From NCBI RefSeq assembly GCF_040581485.1, contig NC_090134.1:5394001-5458000 (forward strand): a stretch of 64,000 nucleotides of DNA, read 5' to 3'. Each line of letters starts with the position of its first letter. Position 1 is the stretch's first letter. Positions 14,145 to 27,337 of this stretch are shown here, piece by piece. Made by a program: the position numbers and the translations under genes. Source of the stretch: Linepithema humile. Its lineage: Eukaryota > Arthropoda > Insecta > Hymenoptera > Formicidae. The notes under the pieces are model-generated. The model had not been told where the DNA came from and ran no database searches. It saw only the letters and a program-made list of their open reading frames with translations.

Positions 14145-17100
14145 TGATTTAAATGGAGCGTCGTCGAACTTTATAAACAAACCGTCGCGTGAAACGGAGG
14201 TATTTCATATTCTATCGTGTTATTAATTAATTTTTTTCATTATCCCGTTTCGCGGCGAATTTAATATTTAGGAGATGAGAGATGCTTTTGTTCCGTCGAC
14301 GGTGGCGGTGGCGCGCAACTTCAGCCCGCAATCTTCCTACTCCGGCGGGCAAAAGACGGCAGCGAAATTCCCGGTAAGCTGCTTTGGCACGCGTGTTCGA
14401 GAGAACTACGGCCACGAAAGTGAAATACACCTGCCGTGCCGCGCGGGCTTTCGCAGATTCGCCCCCGAAAGTGGAGCGAAAGGAACGCGCGGCGGAATAG
14501 CGGTGTGCGGAAGAGCGGCGCGATTTATGGCGTCTTAAGACTGCTGGTACTTTATGACGACCTTAATGTTTGCACCGTAAATTGGGTAGCTTAGGACAGC
14601 AAAGCAGGCCGAAAACAGTAAAGTGAAGATCCTTCTGCCAAATCGTGACCAGCATGCCGAGAATAATACCCTCATTTGGGTAACAAAAATTTTTACCTTC
14701 TTAGCTAAAGCAATTTATAATCAATTAATATTTTATAAGTGATCACAATTTTTTAAAAGCGCGTAACGATGAGTGAACGATTAACCGTAAATTCATCATC
14801 ATAAAAATTATAATAATCAGCTTCAATATATGATGATGAACAATATTAAAATGATAAATTGAATGAAATTGATTTTAAAATGAATAATAGATGTATTTAA
14901 ATGACACAATATGCATAGATATATTTATTTTATTAGGTATATATATTTTTTTGTGAGAGAGCCACATTTTGTGATTTATTTTTTAAAGATATTCGAGATG
15001 TATATTTTTGTCAGATACACTTAACAGTTTGGAAAAATTATTGTTTTTATTCATTTTGTTTTATATCTGTATTTCTCCAAGAAAATGTTATTCGTTGAAC
15101 ATGTTATATTTTCCACTCTAGTGGATACTATCTCGTAATATGCAAGTATCTCGTTGCATCGACCATGTGTGGTTACGTAAATGCTGTTACTGTCGAAACT
15201 TTAGATATGGAAAATCGTTTGACAAGATCTTACTGTAACGAAATCTACTTTCGTAATCGAAATGTGACCAACGAATTCCGCGATTCATGAAAATCGAAGA
15301 GCTGAAAATAACATTTAGATTCGGGAATCGCAGAAAGAAAACTCTTAACTCTTAACATTTTAGTTAAACAAAAATAGATTCTGAAAATGGAAAATCTTGT
15401 ACTGACATTAAAATCGCGGTTTCTAGAACAGTCGTGCATCATTTCCAGCACATCGATTATGTAATCACGTTACTGCTAACTTTTCATTAAGGAAATTCCG
15501 TAACCTGTATCCGACACTCCAACGTTTTGCATTTAATGGCCGGCTTAGTGCACACCAGCCACCACATATTTAAATTCGCGATTTGACACGGTCACGGTGT
15601 TGCGTGGCGCACGTGTAATTTCTCGCCGAAAGTGCCGCGTGTCACGAAATGTTTAAAACAGACACTCATTTTAAAGCATAATTTCAAAATGTCACACGTG
15701 ACTGTCATCCCCGACCACTCGTTTTCACCAAATTATCAGAATAGATAATCGAAGTACACAAAGCAGTTTAGCTTGTCAGTTTTAAAATTGCAAAATTAAT
15801 CATTTTTTTATATCATAGAAAAAATTAACATCGTAATTTAAAATTAAAAAATATTATTTGACTTTTTGGTTAATTATTTTTGTCAATCTCAATTATTATG
15901 AATACGCTGTTTGAAAATATACTCTTTAGCTTTCTAAATTTTAATGAAAAGAATTAACATTATAATCAAAATTAAAATAAATACAGATCTACTCGGCTCG
16001 TCGTAGTATTGATTTTACTTACTTTTATCGCCATTTGCGGATTTCTCGAAGGTTCGAATCCTGGACACGTGCTTAAATGATAAACACGTGAACAATATAC
16101 CGACAAAGAATGCATACGAGGCAAGACGAGTGGTCCTCGTGCTTGAACGAGCATGCTTTCGTTTGAGATCCACGTAATTGAGACAATGAGTGCTGCTCGA
16201 TATCCGAGGGTCGCGCCTGGCAGGTAGCGCGTTACTTAGCGGCGCTCGCTTATAGCGGCTTCGCCCTCTTTATGAGCGCTCCTAAAACTCAAGTGAGGAA
16301 ACCCTCTCTCGAGAGGCTGTCGACTTATTATTTTCATCCCTTAACGCGCGCGGCAAATATTTACGTAGCGTCGTCGCGATGGGACACGGAGGGCCTGAAG
16401 AGATACCGTGATGATGTCTGCCAACAGAACGGGAGAAGCCGAAGACGCCTCGGTTTACGAGGCAGAGATTAGTGTTAACGAGACACTGCGCTGTAAGATA
16501 GCCTTACAGCGAGAGAATTTCATTTTCGAGTATAATAATGCAGCGTGATATTCCGGGGCTTATCGGCTTTGTTGGACTTGCTGCTGGAAATTAATTTTGG
16601 AAATCATTGATAATGGACTAGCCGGCGCGATTGATTATGCGAGCATTTTATGAAGGTCGGCAATTTGGCGGAAATGGGGAATTTCCGCTATGTGCGCAAG
16701 CTTATCGCATTTAAACTGGGAAATGTGATGATTAGATACAGCGATCAGATATAATAATTAGATAGTTTGAATGGAAGATAGATAATTATAAATTTAAATT
16801 ACAGAAATATATATATAAAAAAATAGTTTTATCTATTTTTCATTCATTCCATATAATCTATTAATATGAATTATTATTCTATTTGTTTACTGAGGGTGAA
16901 TAGACCGCATTATGGCAATTATGTTGCCCGAATTTAATTATTTCAGCTAAAGATTAATTCTCAGCAATAGAAATGGAAGATATTATTGTGAAAATATTGC
17001 AGTAACTCTGAATCTCTGAATATCGAATAATAAATTATACGCGACAGATACCTGTTATCTTTTATGTAAATTATTGCTTGCAATATTACAATATTAACGG

Positions 17101-17527
17101 AATAACAATATTATTACACGAGATTGTATGTTACAAGAACTCGACTTACCGGCCCATTCATTTGGATTTCATTGGGAGATGTTTAATTCCCTGTATTAAC
17201 CCGCACGGCACTGTACACGCGTGAATACACACATATCATCAAACTTTAAGTAAACAACGGCCCCAAACTGGACTGCACAAATCGCTTCTGCAGTGTAAGG
17301 GTGGTACAATGGCAGTTCACTTCAGCCGTTTGCGGGCGCGCCGAAATTATTTAGCATAGCCGCGCCCGATGTTCGCGCGGCGTTTCCCTTCGTTACCGTA
17401 ACTCCGCCGAATCAAGGGTATTCAAAATTCCATAATCCGCCTTGAGGAATTTATGCCGCGTTTCGCGAGAGGCGGCCGCGCCTCTGCACTATTATCGGAC
17501 TATCCTAAGTATTAGCGGATTAGAATC

Positions 17528-17563
17528 GCGCGACGGTAACGACTTGCCGGTGCGCGACGGTAA
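17528..17563 (+). repeat. 12-bp direct repeat, period 24
   Basis: GCGCGACGGTAA occurs at 17528-17539 and again at 17552-17563. Confidence 0.7.
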
Positions 17564-18123
17564 TGTAACGAGAGATCGTTCGAGCGATCCTCGAAAAAAT
17601 GGAAAATCCAACGCAATATCAGTTTAACGCTCGTACCAAATGGTGTCTCTCGTTCATCGTTAACATCGCCGGCTGGAAAGAAGGGCGTTAAAGAGAAGAT
17701 ACAGCGCAGGAAATTGGCATGTTGTAGCAAAACGGCGCTCGTATATTTTCCAGCTTATGTCGCGTGGATGGTAATTACACATCAGTAGGTGTCGGGAAAC
17801 GATGCAATAAATGCGTTTCCACCTAGACGTGGAACCTCGGAAATCTAGTCGGATATGTCGGCATTATGTTTTATCGTTATATCTTTTACAATTGCCTTCG
17901 TGACCTTTGATCGTCGCGTATCGTCTTTCATATCTCATTTTAGGATAATGTAATTTGAACGGTATCATGCCTCTGCCAATAAATGATTATTTGTCTACTT
18001 TCCTTTTTTGCTTATTGAGAAATTAAATTGTTCCGGCGCAGTACATTTTTGTACTAAAAACGATATTTCAAGCATTCGTCTTTTAATTTGTAAAGGTTAA
18101 CAGCAACTTAACACAAATTATTG

Positions 18124-18180
18124 AGAATGTTTCTCATTTATGCGAAAAGATAAAAAAGATAAATGAGAAAAAAACATTCT
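18124..18180 (+). other. bulged hairpin, 18 pairs
   Basis: AGAATGTTTCTCATTTAT (18124-18141) pairs with 18159-18180, which has four extra A residues as a bulge. The loop is 17 bases. The length and bulge are roughly microRNA-precursor-like, but the arms are AT-rich and no known microRNA was recognised. Confidence 0.6.
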
Positions 18181-18456
18181 GAGAAAAATAAATGTTATAT
18201 GGATGTTGCGTGTGTGATTAATGAGAAAAAGATTAAAGTGGCAATAATGTAACGAGGTCAAATTACATTCTAGATATTTCAAGAATTGCACGTTTCCTTG
18301 GATTTATAAAAGCGTGACATTAAATAAAACACATTGACAGCGCGAGAGCGATGTAAAAGTGTATCGCGATGTTTATCGGAAGCAAGCAGCGAAACTAAAG
18401 GTGTTATATGTACCGACAGCATGAAGATCTAATAAACGGAAGAGCTCGGATGGACG

Positions 18457-18470
18457 TAAAGACGTCTTTA
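18457..18470 (+). other. 14-bp perfect palindrome
   Basis: TAAAGACGTCTTTA, with a GACGTC core like half of a CRE/ATF site. It may be chance. Confidence 0.45.
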
Positions 18471-19600
18471 AAGGAATATCGCCGTGGAGCGTATTTCAAA
18501 GGAGAGCGATGAGTTTACCGAGCGGAAGGTGTTCGAGCTCTATTTGCAGCGAGGTAGAAGTAACTGTGCGCGTGCACACGTCCTGAAGAGGATTGACGCG
18601 TGTTCACTCACACGGGTCCGTTATTTTCGAAATGTTTAGTCACATAAATTTATTTGCCCCGCGTGCACGCGCGAAACTGTTTGCTCGACTTGACACAATA
18701 GGCACAACGTGAATGATGAAACACATCCGACCAAATAACGTCCGTAACGCGTAAACACCAATATCGGTTTACTAAAAATAGGTCGGACCAAGTCGAAAAG
18801 TAGTCAAGTGAACCATCCCCGTCACGAGTACGTTCATCATCGGATCGATGGCAACGCTCCTTCACTGCACTCGAAATCTGAAGAGAACGAATCGCGAAGA
18901 AACGACAATGCGACATGACAACGGATTGCATTCGATAAAATGGATGCTACGAAGCGAAATGAATGTAGACTTATGGACTACGGGAAATTCACTGTTTCAA
19001 CGTATTAGTAAATGAGTTTCTACCCTACTTCCCAGATTATATTACATTTTAAAGCGGATGCTCTCTTAATGAGTTTATATTTAAGCTCGCACAAATATAA
19101 AAAGAGAAATTTTTTCTCATCTACGAAACGGATCACAAATATTCGCCCGAATGCACGCCGTTGCGACTGCTAGCGCAAAGTTAGACCTACTTTATTCACA
19201 TCGATCTAAATTTAATCTCGCAGCAAGCGCCCCACCCGCTTAAAAAGTATAATTCTAACTTTAATCTCGTTATATCCGTAGGTGCTATCCTGCATTTTGA
19301 TAAGTGCTTTACGTACCAATCATTTGTAAAGAGACGTAAGTGTTGTATTTATAAAAATATTTCCCAGATACAAAGTGGATGTAAGCGGGGAATATTATTA
19401 TATTATCATATTTAGAGAAACAACTTTCCTAAAAGGTTTATTCTTAGCACTCTCGCAATCCTTCTCGCGTTGAGTCCGCGTTTAAACCCGCCGTAGTACT
19501 CAAGATGTTTGAGAAGTATTTTTAAAGAGATATCGGCGCCGCTTTCAAAGAGGGCCACCGCGATGTTTAGTCGACGAATAGCGGGGACGAAGGGGCGGGA

Positions 19601-20600
19601 ATGGATGATGGCGAGGAACCCAAGCGTGGAGAGGTCCGCCTGAGCACACACAAGCTCCGTTCGTGGCGCGCCACTTGTGGGTCGCTCGTGCAAACCCCGG
19701 TCCTCGTTCCCGCGTATGTACCTCGCCGCGCCGGCTAGAGCTACTCTATATTCCGTTCGACTCGAGCGTTACCGCCGGCCCTGTGCAAGCTCTCGCACCT
19801 CGGCACCTGTAACACACCGCCCGAACAACCGTCCGGACCGGCTTCTCCGTCTCGCCGTCACTTCGTTCCACGATCCGCCGTCTCTTTCGCCTTCGCTTCC
19901 TCCCCATCCATTCCCGCGATCCTCTTCAATCGCGGGCCTTCTTTGCATACCCGCTCGGTGCATATGTTACGGAGCGTAGATAAGCGACGTGGAGTCTTAT
20001 GCAGGCTCGTACTTGCGTTTATCCCGACCGATGTACCGGAGCGGCGACGGGAAGACGTGTTCTCTCGCTCGCGTCGCGTCGCTTTTCGAACAGATGCCGT
20101 CCGGGGCTTGTTTGTAGAATTAATCGTTGAGCACAGGCGAACAGCGCTCGGTCGCTCGATTTTTTCGGACATTTGCGTGCTCGGGAATTAGTTAGATGCG
20201 GTCGATCGAACACGGTCTTGGCGATCCATTAATCTTGGCTCGTTAAACGCCCCTGATTTTTCGCGGTGAATTAACCGACAATGAGGGATTGTTACATCTC
20301 AAGACGTTCGATGGATATGCAGCTTCATTATACACGCGGTGTCAGCATGTTAAGTTTCGTCCGGATCGAAAGAGGGCTCCTCGTCAATAATATCTCGGAT
20401 CTAGCCGCTGACACATTCTCAGACATTAGTCGATCCGCTTCACACTCCAGCCATACTGCTGTATCACTTAAGGGTTAATACCCATTTATGTGCCGCGCTC
20501 GCACATGCCTCTTCCGCTGCACTTCCAGCGGTAACATGTGGTCCCGCCACTCTGCATCTATAGCGCGACTCGCTTCCGTCGGACTGCCGAAATGTGTTTT
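19601..20600. other. CpG-rich block, no gene recognised
   Basis: Dense CpG from about 19610 to 20220 gives overlapping open frames of 60 to 104 codons on both strands. Their protein sequences are Arg/Ser/Pro-rich and match nothing I know. The block could be a promoter or first exon of a gene outside the window, but no splice-linked coding sequence was found. Confidence 0.45.
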
Positions 20601-20690
20601 GGAAATCCATTAGACAGAGCACGTCACACTGAATAAATTATACAATTAAGCGACATATTGCCGGTAGCAGTGTTTCCTCGATTCCTAATT
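20601..20690 (+). repeat. copy 1 of a diverged local duplication
   Basis: It begins GGAAATCCATTAG, then after about 20 variable bases has ATAAATTATACAATTAAGCG followed by ACAT, and later TTCCTCGATTCCTAATT. The same blocks in the same order recur from 21331. No coding potential is evident. It may be an old unnamed dispersed repeat or a local segmental duplication. Confidence 0.6.
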
Positions 20691-21330
20691 TGCGCACTAA
20701 AGAGATCGAATTACGCGCGTAAACCTATTCGCCGTCTCGCGTATACGCGTATCATAATAAATGTTATTTCGAACATCAGCGTTTGAATTTATTAACGGAA
20801 AGTGTCATTCTTAGGTGTTGGAAATAAATCGATCGCAAATGAATTAATTAAATCTCTCGGAAATTGCACATTTAAACAAACACCTGCATTCATTTTAGGA
20901 GTAATCGTTAAACATACATGTGTTTGATGAATCGCACAATTAGCCGCTATTATTCACACCCGTTTGGGCGGAAATGAACATATTTAATTGTAAAACACTT
21001 AAAACACTCATCATGCAGTGATACTGATATGAATTGTTAATGCGCTAAGTATCACTATGCAAATCAAAGTGCAAAGGAAGGAAGGCATTGAATTATTAAA
21101 ATGATCGATCGATTATTTTCGAACTGTCTGCACGCTTTTCGAATACGAATGTATTTTTCGAAGTAATAAGCTCATGCCTTTCTATGTCCATTATCAGTTT
21201 AGTAAACGGCAGGAAGAGAGGTCGGGCCTTATTATTTATCAGTTTAGCCATAAACACGTTACACTAAAACCGACTCGAAAATTAATCACGCTACTACAGC
21301 TCGCCCGGGGCGATTATCAAAATTTATTTC

Positions 21331-21521
21331 GGAAATCCATTAGCGCGCGGTTCACTGCGTCCACGATAAATTATGCAATTACGCGGCATCGCTTGGAGGT
21401 TGCATCAGCGGCGAGCCTAAGGCTCTTAAGGGCTAAGACACACGAAATTTATTCATGGTCCTTGATTCGCCGGCGCGCAGTATTCCATTTTGTAATGATC
21501 GGTTCCTCGAATTCTAATCAG
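21331..21521 (+). repeat. copy 2 of a diverged local duplication
   Basis: It begins GGAAATCCATTAG (identical to copy 1). ATAAATTATGCAATTACGCG plus GCAT then matches copy 1 at 21 of 24 positions with only a 3-bp spacing difference. TTCCTCGAATTCTAATC follows about 100 bp further on than in copy 1, which implies an insertion here or a deletion there. Confidence 0.6.
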
Positions 21522-23460
21522 ATCTGTGTCATACGTACACGAGCAATTGGAGATTGTAATATTATACGTGATCTATCGACTAATTTATTATACAATGGGT
21601 CGTCATTTTCGACTATTCGATTTTCAATTATTGCAAGTGACATTGTTAGAATTGGATAAATGATTCCATTAGATTATTATAAATTATTCTGGAAGAAAAT
21701 GAGAAGATTAGAGATATTATAAAATGTAAATGAGCAGAGTAGGTGGCATAGAGCCCTTAAAAGCATGGTCTGAATAATTTATTAGATAAAATAGCGGCAC
21801 ATTTGCGATACAACATGGGGGGATTTACTTACGGTGAATTCAATGACTACCGCAAATCTGCCGGATTATCGCGTTCATAATGTCTCGACAGAGACCGGTC
21901 CCTAAACCGACCTCGAAAGAAGAGACGTCACGGGAACAGTAACGAAGGCAGCGCGTCATCCTATTCCGTATGTATCCGGCGTGCTGGTGTTAACACCGGG
22001 CGGAACCGCCGCCGCATGATTCCGGAATCCGGCGAGGGTCTAATCCCCGTGGGAACAAAGTTCCCTCTTAGTCAGGACCGAAGCGTAATTAACGTTCGTA
22101 CTACGTGACCAGCCAATCGGCGACTCTCGCGAGTCATAGTTGTCACCGGTGGAATGATCGCGCGCATCAGCCAAGTCGATATCGATCGGCGCGACGCGCC
22201 GCTCGGCGAGGCTCTCCCATGAATTTACATTGCAAATCGATCGTTAATAAATTGTCGCCCGCGCCACGAGATCGCTGCTGAATTTAGATCGATCATTATA
22301 ATCGTTGATTGCGGCCTGGTTAGAATGAGACCCATGAGGGAAGGAGATACAAATCATTCCTTCTGTGAATCGATGAAGCTGTGCTGTAATACGCGGTTGC
22401 TTGCGTACAATCTGTGTTTGATTTTCGAGACGTAGGTACTTGTACTTTTTTTAACAGAGATATATCTTTCGCCGATATGTCTAATTTCAATGAAAAATAT
22501 CAAATGATAGAATTCACAATATTTCTTTTCTCTAAGATTAGTCGATACTTTTTACAAGATTATTTAATATTAAGCAAAATTGGATAATTGTGAAATATAT
22601 ATTTAAATATATTTTATAATGTGTAGAAATGTATAGAATATCTTGGAGTAAATTTTAGCTTTTTCAAAGACACTAAAAAATTGTGACTTTTGAGAAATAT
22701 TTTAATACTTAAACTTTGAATTAAAAATCGAACTGTGAGAAAACGTTTATTTGCATTTAAATGATTAATTTTATTCTGTGCGATTCTGGTCGAGAATAAA
22801 ACGAAATCAATGCAGTCTGACAAGTATTTGCAAGAGACAAATGCCTTTCATTAAAGAATTAAGACTTCGCTCGTTAACCGCGCCTGCCTTTCGCGGAAGA
22901 TACTGTCGATCAACGCTGAAATCGCGTTGATATCAGTCCGAGAGAGGAAAATACCATTCTCCGCGAACGGAGCCATATTTTTCCAGGCGGTTCGCACAAA
23001 CCCACACACGGAGCTGTCAGTCGCATCTTGTGGAGTCAGATAGAGATCGACCGGCGCACACGGGTAGTATTCGGTCGCACGGTATAACACGATCGCGTGC
23101 GCGCATGTAGATAGACACGTACTTACGGAAAACAGAGAGAGGACGACGGCGGGAATAGGAGCGCGGTGAGTGCACGAGTGCGGGGTAGCGCGGGCAAGAG
23201 AATGAGACTCGAGAACACACAGCCGCATCTTCCAGCTCCGTGCGACCCGGTTCGCCATCCGCCCTCCAGCTAAATCCAACTCCATTGCGGCTATCCGGAG
23301 CCCTCCGCCTTCATTCGTTCTCTTCGGGAATATCATTGAACGGCTCCAGAAATCTGGAACGCACGCCCCGACCCGACCATCCCACCCCTACCTTCTTCAT
23401 CCTCCCTCTCCTCCTTTTCTCCATCCAGCCTTTCCATCTCGAATTAAAACGTCGGGATTC
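21522..23460. other. non-coding, then CpG-rich block
   Basis: 22430-22850 is AT-rich. From 22860 to 23400 the sequence is CpG-rich and open on the minus strand for 161 codons (22851-23336), with a composition that looks accidental. No gene was recognised. Confidence 0.5.
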
Positions 23461-23532
23461 ATCTCTTTCTTTCTCGTTCTCTTTCTCTCTGTCTCTCTCT
23501 GTCAGATTTCCTCTCTTTCTCTTCTTCTCTCT
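23461..23532 (+). repeat. CT-rich simple repeat
   Basis: A degenerate pyrimidine tract of TCTCTTTCTTTC and TCTCTCTGTC units. It lies in a pyrimidine-rich strand that extends from about 23385 to 23560. It explains the Ser/Phe/Leu-rich open frame over the same bases. Confidence 0.85.
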
Positions 23533-25008
23533 TGCTCTTTATTCTGTCTTCTTCCCGACCGTTGTACAAAACTGGAAGCGTCTCGACGCGTTGCATTTAA
23601 GGAGGCACCTCGTTTCTATCTTACGGACTCTCCGCGTTCTTTGCTAATGGCCATAAGGTGATACTAAGAAGTTTCTTTCGAGATGTACAGGCAGACGCTG
23701 CGAGAAAAGATGTTTGAGAGACTGCAGTATATCTGACCCGACGTTGGATCTTGTGAATTTCATAGCATTTATTTTTTTTTTATGAAATCTCGGTGTATGT
23801 AAACATGATTTTTCACATTTGCTGCAGGTTAAATTTCAGTTAAAAAGTCTATGTCGACCCTACTATTTATTTATTCAATAAATGGTAGACAAATTCCAAA
23901 TATATATATATATATATATACGAGAATCACGGCACATATTCGGTTTCATTGCACGCGTTAACGCGATAGGACACAGCATATGGATTTTATATCTATAAAA
24001 TTTTTATCAATTTTTTTACCATTGCTGCCGCTTTAATGCTGTCGCTTTGATTTTGATCAAAAAAACAACAATTTTCCTGTTGATGAGCTTGATATACACT
24101 TTAATGGGAACATTGTCAAATTATAATACAAAATTATTATATTAACTATATTTTACAATATACAGTATTGTGTAATGTTGCAATTATTGTACACATTTAC
24201 GAAAAAGGAAAACCTCTTTTACATCTTTTTATCAAATATGATAATAGTATTTGAAAACAATAGCGTGACGCGTTTAAACTAAATTGAAAGTCTGAAAATG
24301 TGACGCGACGATACGATTGGAAGAGATCTAGTGTACCGCATAACTAGAAATGTCTCTTCGATCACGCAATATCGACATTTGTCACACTTTAATTTTCCGC
24401 TTTATCCGCGCTTCTTTCCTTTGCACGTCGACTGTCACACTAGCGCGATATAGTCACGACAGCAGCAATAGAAATCCATTGCTGTTTGCGGGGAGTGCGC
24501 GGGGGAGTGTCGATTTTACTGGGATTCGCAAACCGCAGATTTGACATCGGGAAGAGCTAACGCGCGTCAAAGAACGCGCGCAACCGTTTCGGCGTCATCA
24601 ATACGGGAAGCGGCACCACCCCTCTTTCGTTTCTTTCCGACGAGTCTCTGTGCCGAGAAAAAGATGAGCGCCGCCTCTCCTGTGCCGGTAGTCCCGTCTC
24701 TCCGGAATCGTTAATCCGATGTTTGCGCGGCGCAGCAGCAGCGAGATTAAAGGAGGCCCCGCAGGATGCCTCTCACTTTCTCCCGGCGTGGCAATACCCC
24801 CGACCTCCCCGGCGGCAGGGGGAGACGCCTTCGGGATCGCTAATCGTGTTTAAGAATAAACTTCGCAATCCTTCTCGCCCTCGCTCTCGCCCTCGCACGC
24901 CTCTCCCGGGCGCGACATCCGAGCGAGAATACATTAGCATGATTACTTTCCTGCACAATGCAGGCAGCTGCGACATGTACACAAGACTCATCTCTCTCGG
25001 CTGCCGCC

Positions 25009-25010
<2 letters not shown>
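23533..25010. other. non-coding, AT-rich then GC-rich
   Basis: Downstream of the CT tract the DNA is AT-rich to about 24300. A GC-rich segment with C-rich strings follows from 24550 to the CGT array. No gene was recognised. Confidence 0.55.
23899..23920 (+). repeat. (AT)n microsatellite, 22 bp
   Basis: A run of alternating A and T of about 11 units inside AT-rich DNA that contains no gene I can recognise. Confidence 0.9.
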
Positions 25011-25052
<42 letters not shown>

Positions 25053-25080
25053 AGTCGTCGTCGTCGTCGTCGTCGTCGTA

Positions 25081-25129
<49 letters not shown>
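25011..25129 (+). repeat. (CGT)n microsatellite, about 119 bp with two GTA interruptions
   Basis: This is the longest simple repeat of the window, with about 40 trinucleotide units. The CGT pattern is broken by GTA at 25051-25053 and again at 25078-25080, 27 bp apart. It is open in all frames and encodes poly-Val, poly-Arg, poly-Ser or poly-Asp depending on frame, so several long open frames across it are artefacts. GC-rich DNA lies on both sides. Confidence 0.97.
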
Positions 25130-27307
25130 GTCCGGGGGCAATATATCGCTGCGCTTCCTAAGATCGTTTGTTTTGCGACTGAATTATTCAGTCGCGCTTG
25201 ACGCACGAAATCTTAACGGCACGAGGTAAGCGAAGACAGGCACGGCGCGCAGCTTCGTGCGCTAGCGACTACGGAAAACTCAATAGCGGCTTTAATCACA
25301 TTTCGTTTCGCATCGCGTGGATGGCGGCTTTTTTTCCCCATAACCGCAGCGAAATTCATTACGCAAATTGCTTTGATGCTCGATGCGCGGATGCCGCGAC
25401 GCTACCGGCAAACTATAATACATTGTTACAGTGACAACATTAATGCGGAATTCTGCAAAGTAATGCACTCTGGTGCCAGTATCATGCGCGGAGATGGCGC
25501 AGTCGATCCGTGAGCAACGGAGACAAACGATCGAAGGAATATTAATTAAAATTACTCTTGCAAAATTACCAGACTTATTTTTAGCTAAATTAATGAATAA
25601 ATAATAAAAATTAATGAATAAAATAATATCGTTATTTCGCAGAAATTTTGTTGAATTTATTTTATGTAAAATTCATCATCATTGTATATCGTAATTTTTT
25701 TTTTCATAAGTGACATATTTTTGCAGAAGGCAAAATTTTTGGTGTCGATGCTTTGATAAAAATGTTCATGGGAACAACGTCCGTGAAATTCGTCGCTATT
25801 CAATCCGGCGAAAGTTCAATCTTCGAAATTTGCTTCTGCAATTTTCTATCGTTCTTCGTTATTCGTGCGCGGTGAAAATACGCAGCGCGGGACTGGTTCG
25901 ACCGGATCTTTATGAGACCCTATCGATATCTCGCTGCTCGCCATCTTCATTCTCGTCGTTCTATCCCGCCGGCAAAGAATCGGCAACCGCCTGGAGCTCG
26001 TTTAACGGAAAAATCTCAAAGGCACGCGGAACTTCTGAATGGCTCTTTGATGTTGCCAGTCGGCTATACGTATTGGTCCTCTTCCTTCAGGGTTCCACCA
26101 TCTGTCTCCTTCGCTTGTCCGACCTCGTTCGTCTTTTTCCCTTTACCTCTTTTCGTCTCTTTCTCTCTCCAACGCCTCACCTTTCTTTCGCTTTGACCAT
26201 TTGCACTCGCGTGTGCAGCAGAAGTTTCGAGGCTACGGAGCTTTTATTCCCGGCCTGGTTGGACCGTCGGGAAGTTCACGGATAAAGCTCGATAATAAAC
26301 CCCTGGAGTCAAAGCGACGAAAATCGAGGCCGAGGTGAAAAGCAAAAGAACGAAAGGATAAATACAGGCGGCAAAAGAAATGGGGCTTAAGGAAGCGAAT
26401 GTCAATAGTGGGGTGAATTGAGTACACAGCTAACAGTCATGATCTTGATAGGATGACGAGGTTAAGAGAGTTAATCGGCACACATTCCAAATATAAATAC
26501 GTAGAAGACGTCAATTATAAGAATACCTCATAAATAAGTCGCGCCATATTGGACGAAAAATATAGCACGAATTGATAAAAATAAATAAATAAGTGTTCAA
26601 CAGTTTCTCAGTGTTCATGTGTTCCGGGTTGATGTAAATTTCCAAATTTATGATAATCCGCGAAATTATCTAAAATCTCGTACCCAAACTTGGTATACCA
26701 AGAACTTAATACGAATATTTCGCCAAGGGTCGGCATACAAATTGTTCGCGGTAAACGGCGATATATTAAACCGAAAGGAAAAAAGATGAAGATATAAGGA
26801 AGGAGGATCAAATATCGGAAGAAGACAAGAGGCAGGATGAGAGAGGGACAGAATAACGGAAGGGGAAGATATAGGGTATGGAGGCAAGAGCGTCTTGCGA
26901 GAGGGAATTTGGTCGTAAAGCGTGCCAGCCAGCAGCTGAGAATAAATTGGAATGTCGTCGAAGGTGGAGGGTGGTACGACCGGCGGGCGGGGAACGGAGA
27001 GGATGGGCTAGAACCCATTGAGGATGGTGCCCCGGGGAATTGGAACGAGACGGAACGCGGCTCGATGGCTTTGTCCATGTTCCGCAGCGCGTGATGTGTT
27101 CCGACTGTATTTTCACCAGCCGAGTGATTTTTTTCGATCCCGGGGAAAACGAGAAGAAAGATGCGAATCATTCCTTCCCTCCTGGGGACATTTAATCGTC
27201 CCCGAAGCCGCCAAATTTATAATCCCGCGAGATGAAGTGCCTCGTGAGAAGGCGTCGACTATGCTGATGTGTCAATCGACGTGAATGCGATATTTCGTCC
27301 TCCATTC

Positions 27308-27337
27308 GTATTCGCGGATATTTCAATCCGCGAATAC
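27308..27337 (+). other. perfect hairpin, 12-bp stem
   Basis: GTATTCGCGGAT (27308-27319) and ATCCGCGAATAC (27326-27337) are exact reverse complements separated by ATTTCA. It could equally be a dyad binding site in DNA. Confidence 0.7.

Larger units (their letters stand above)
9067..14220. other. non-coding, GC-rich patches within AT-rich DNA
   Basis: No gene was recognised. GC-rich patches lie at 9140-9400, 10110-10580 and 12270-12660. AT-rich DNA fills 10740-11060, 11900-12130 and 13690-14080. Confidence 0.6.
14221..19600. other. non-coding, mostly AT-rich
   Basis: A GC-rich patch at 14275-14540 is open for 87 codons without recognisable similarity. The rest is AT-rich (notably 14700-15070, 15780-15980 and 16740-17150) with small GC-rich patches at 16200-16480 and 17300-17600. 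No RNA gene or exon was recognised. Confidence 0.6.

Noticed and set aside
6955..14683. CCCTCATTYGGGTA found at 6955 and 14670
   Set aside because: Fourteen shared bases with unrelated flanks is expected by chance in a 64-kb window.
16051..16061. tRNA-like B box GGTTCGAATCC
   Set aside because: Only three of five T-stem pairs form and no A box, anticodon arm or acceptor stem is present around it.
24723..25229. Open frames with long Arg, Val, Ser or Asp runs
   Set aside because: They are produced by the CGT microsatellite, which is open in every frame.
25710..26285. 191-codon plus-strand frame
   Set aside because: No recognisable domain or family and composition following strand skew. Kept only as part of a region description.
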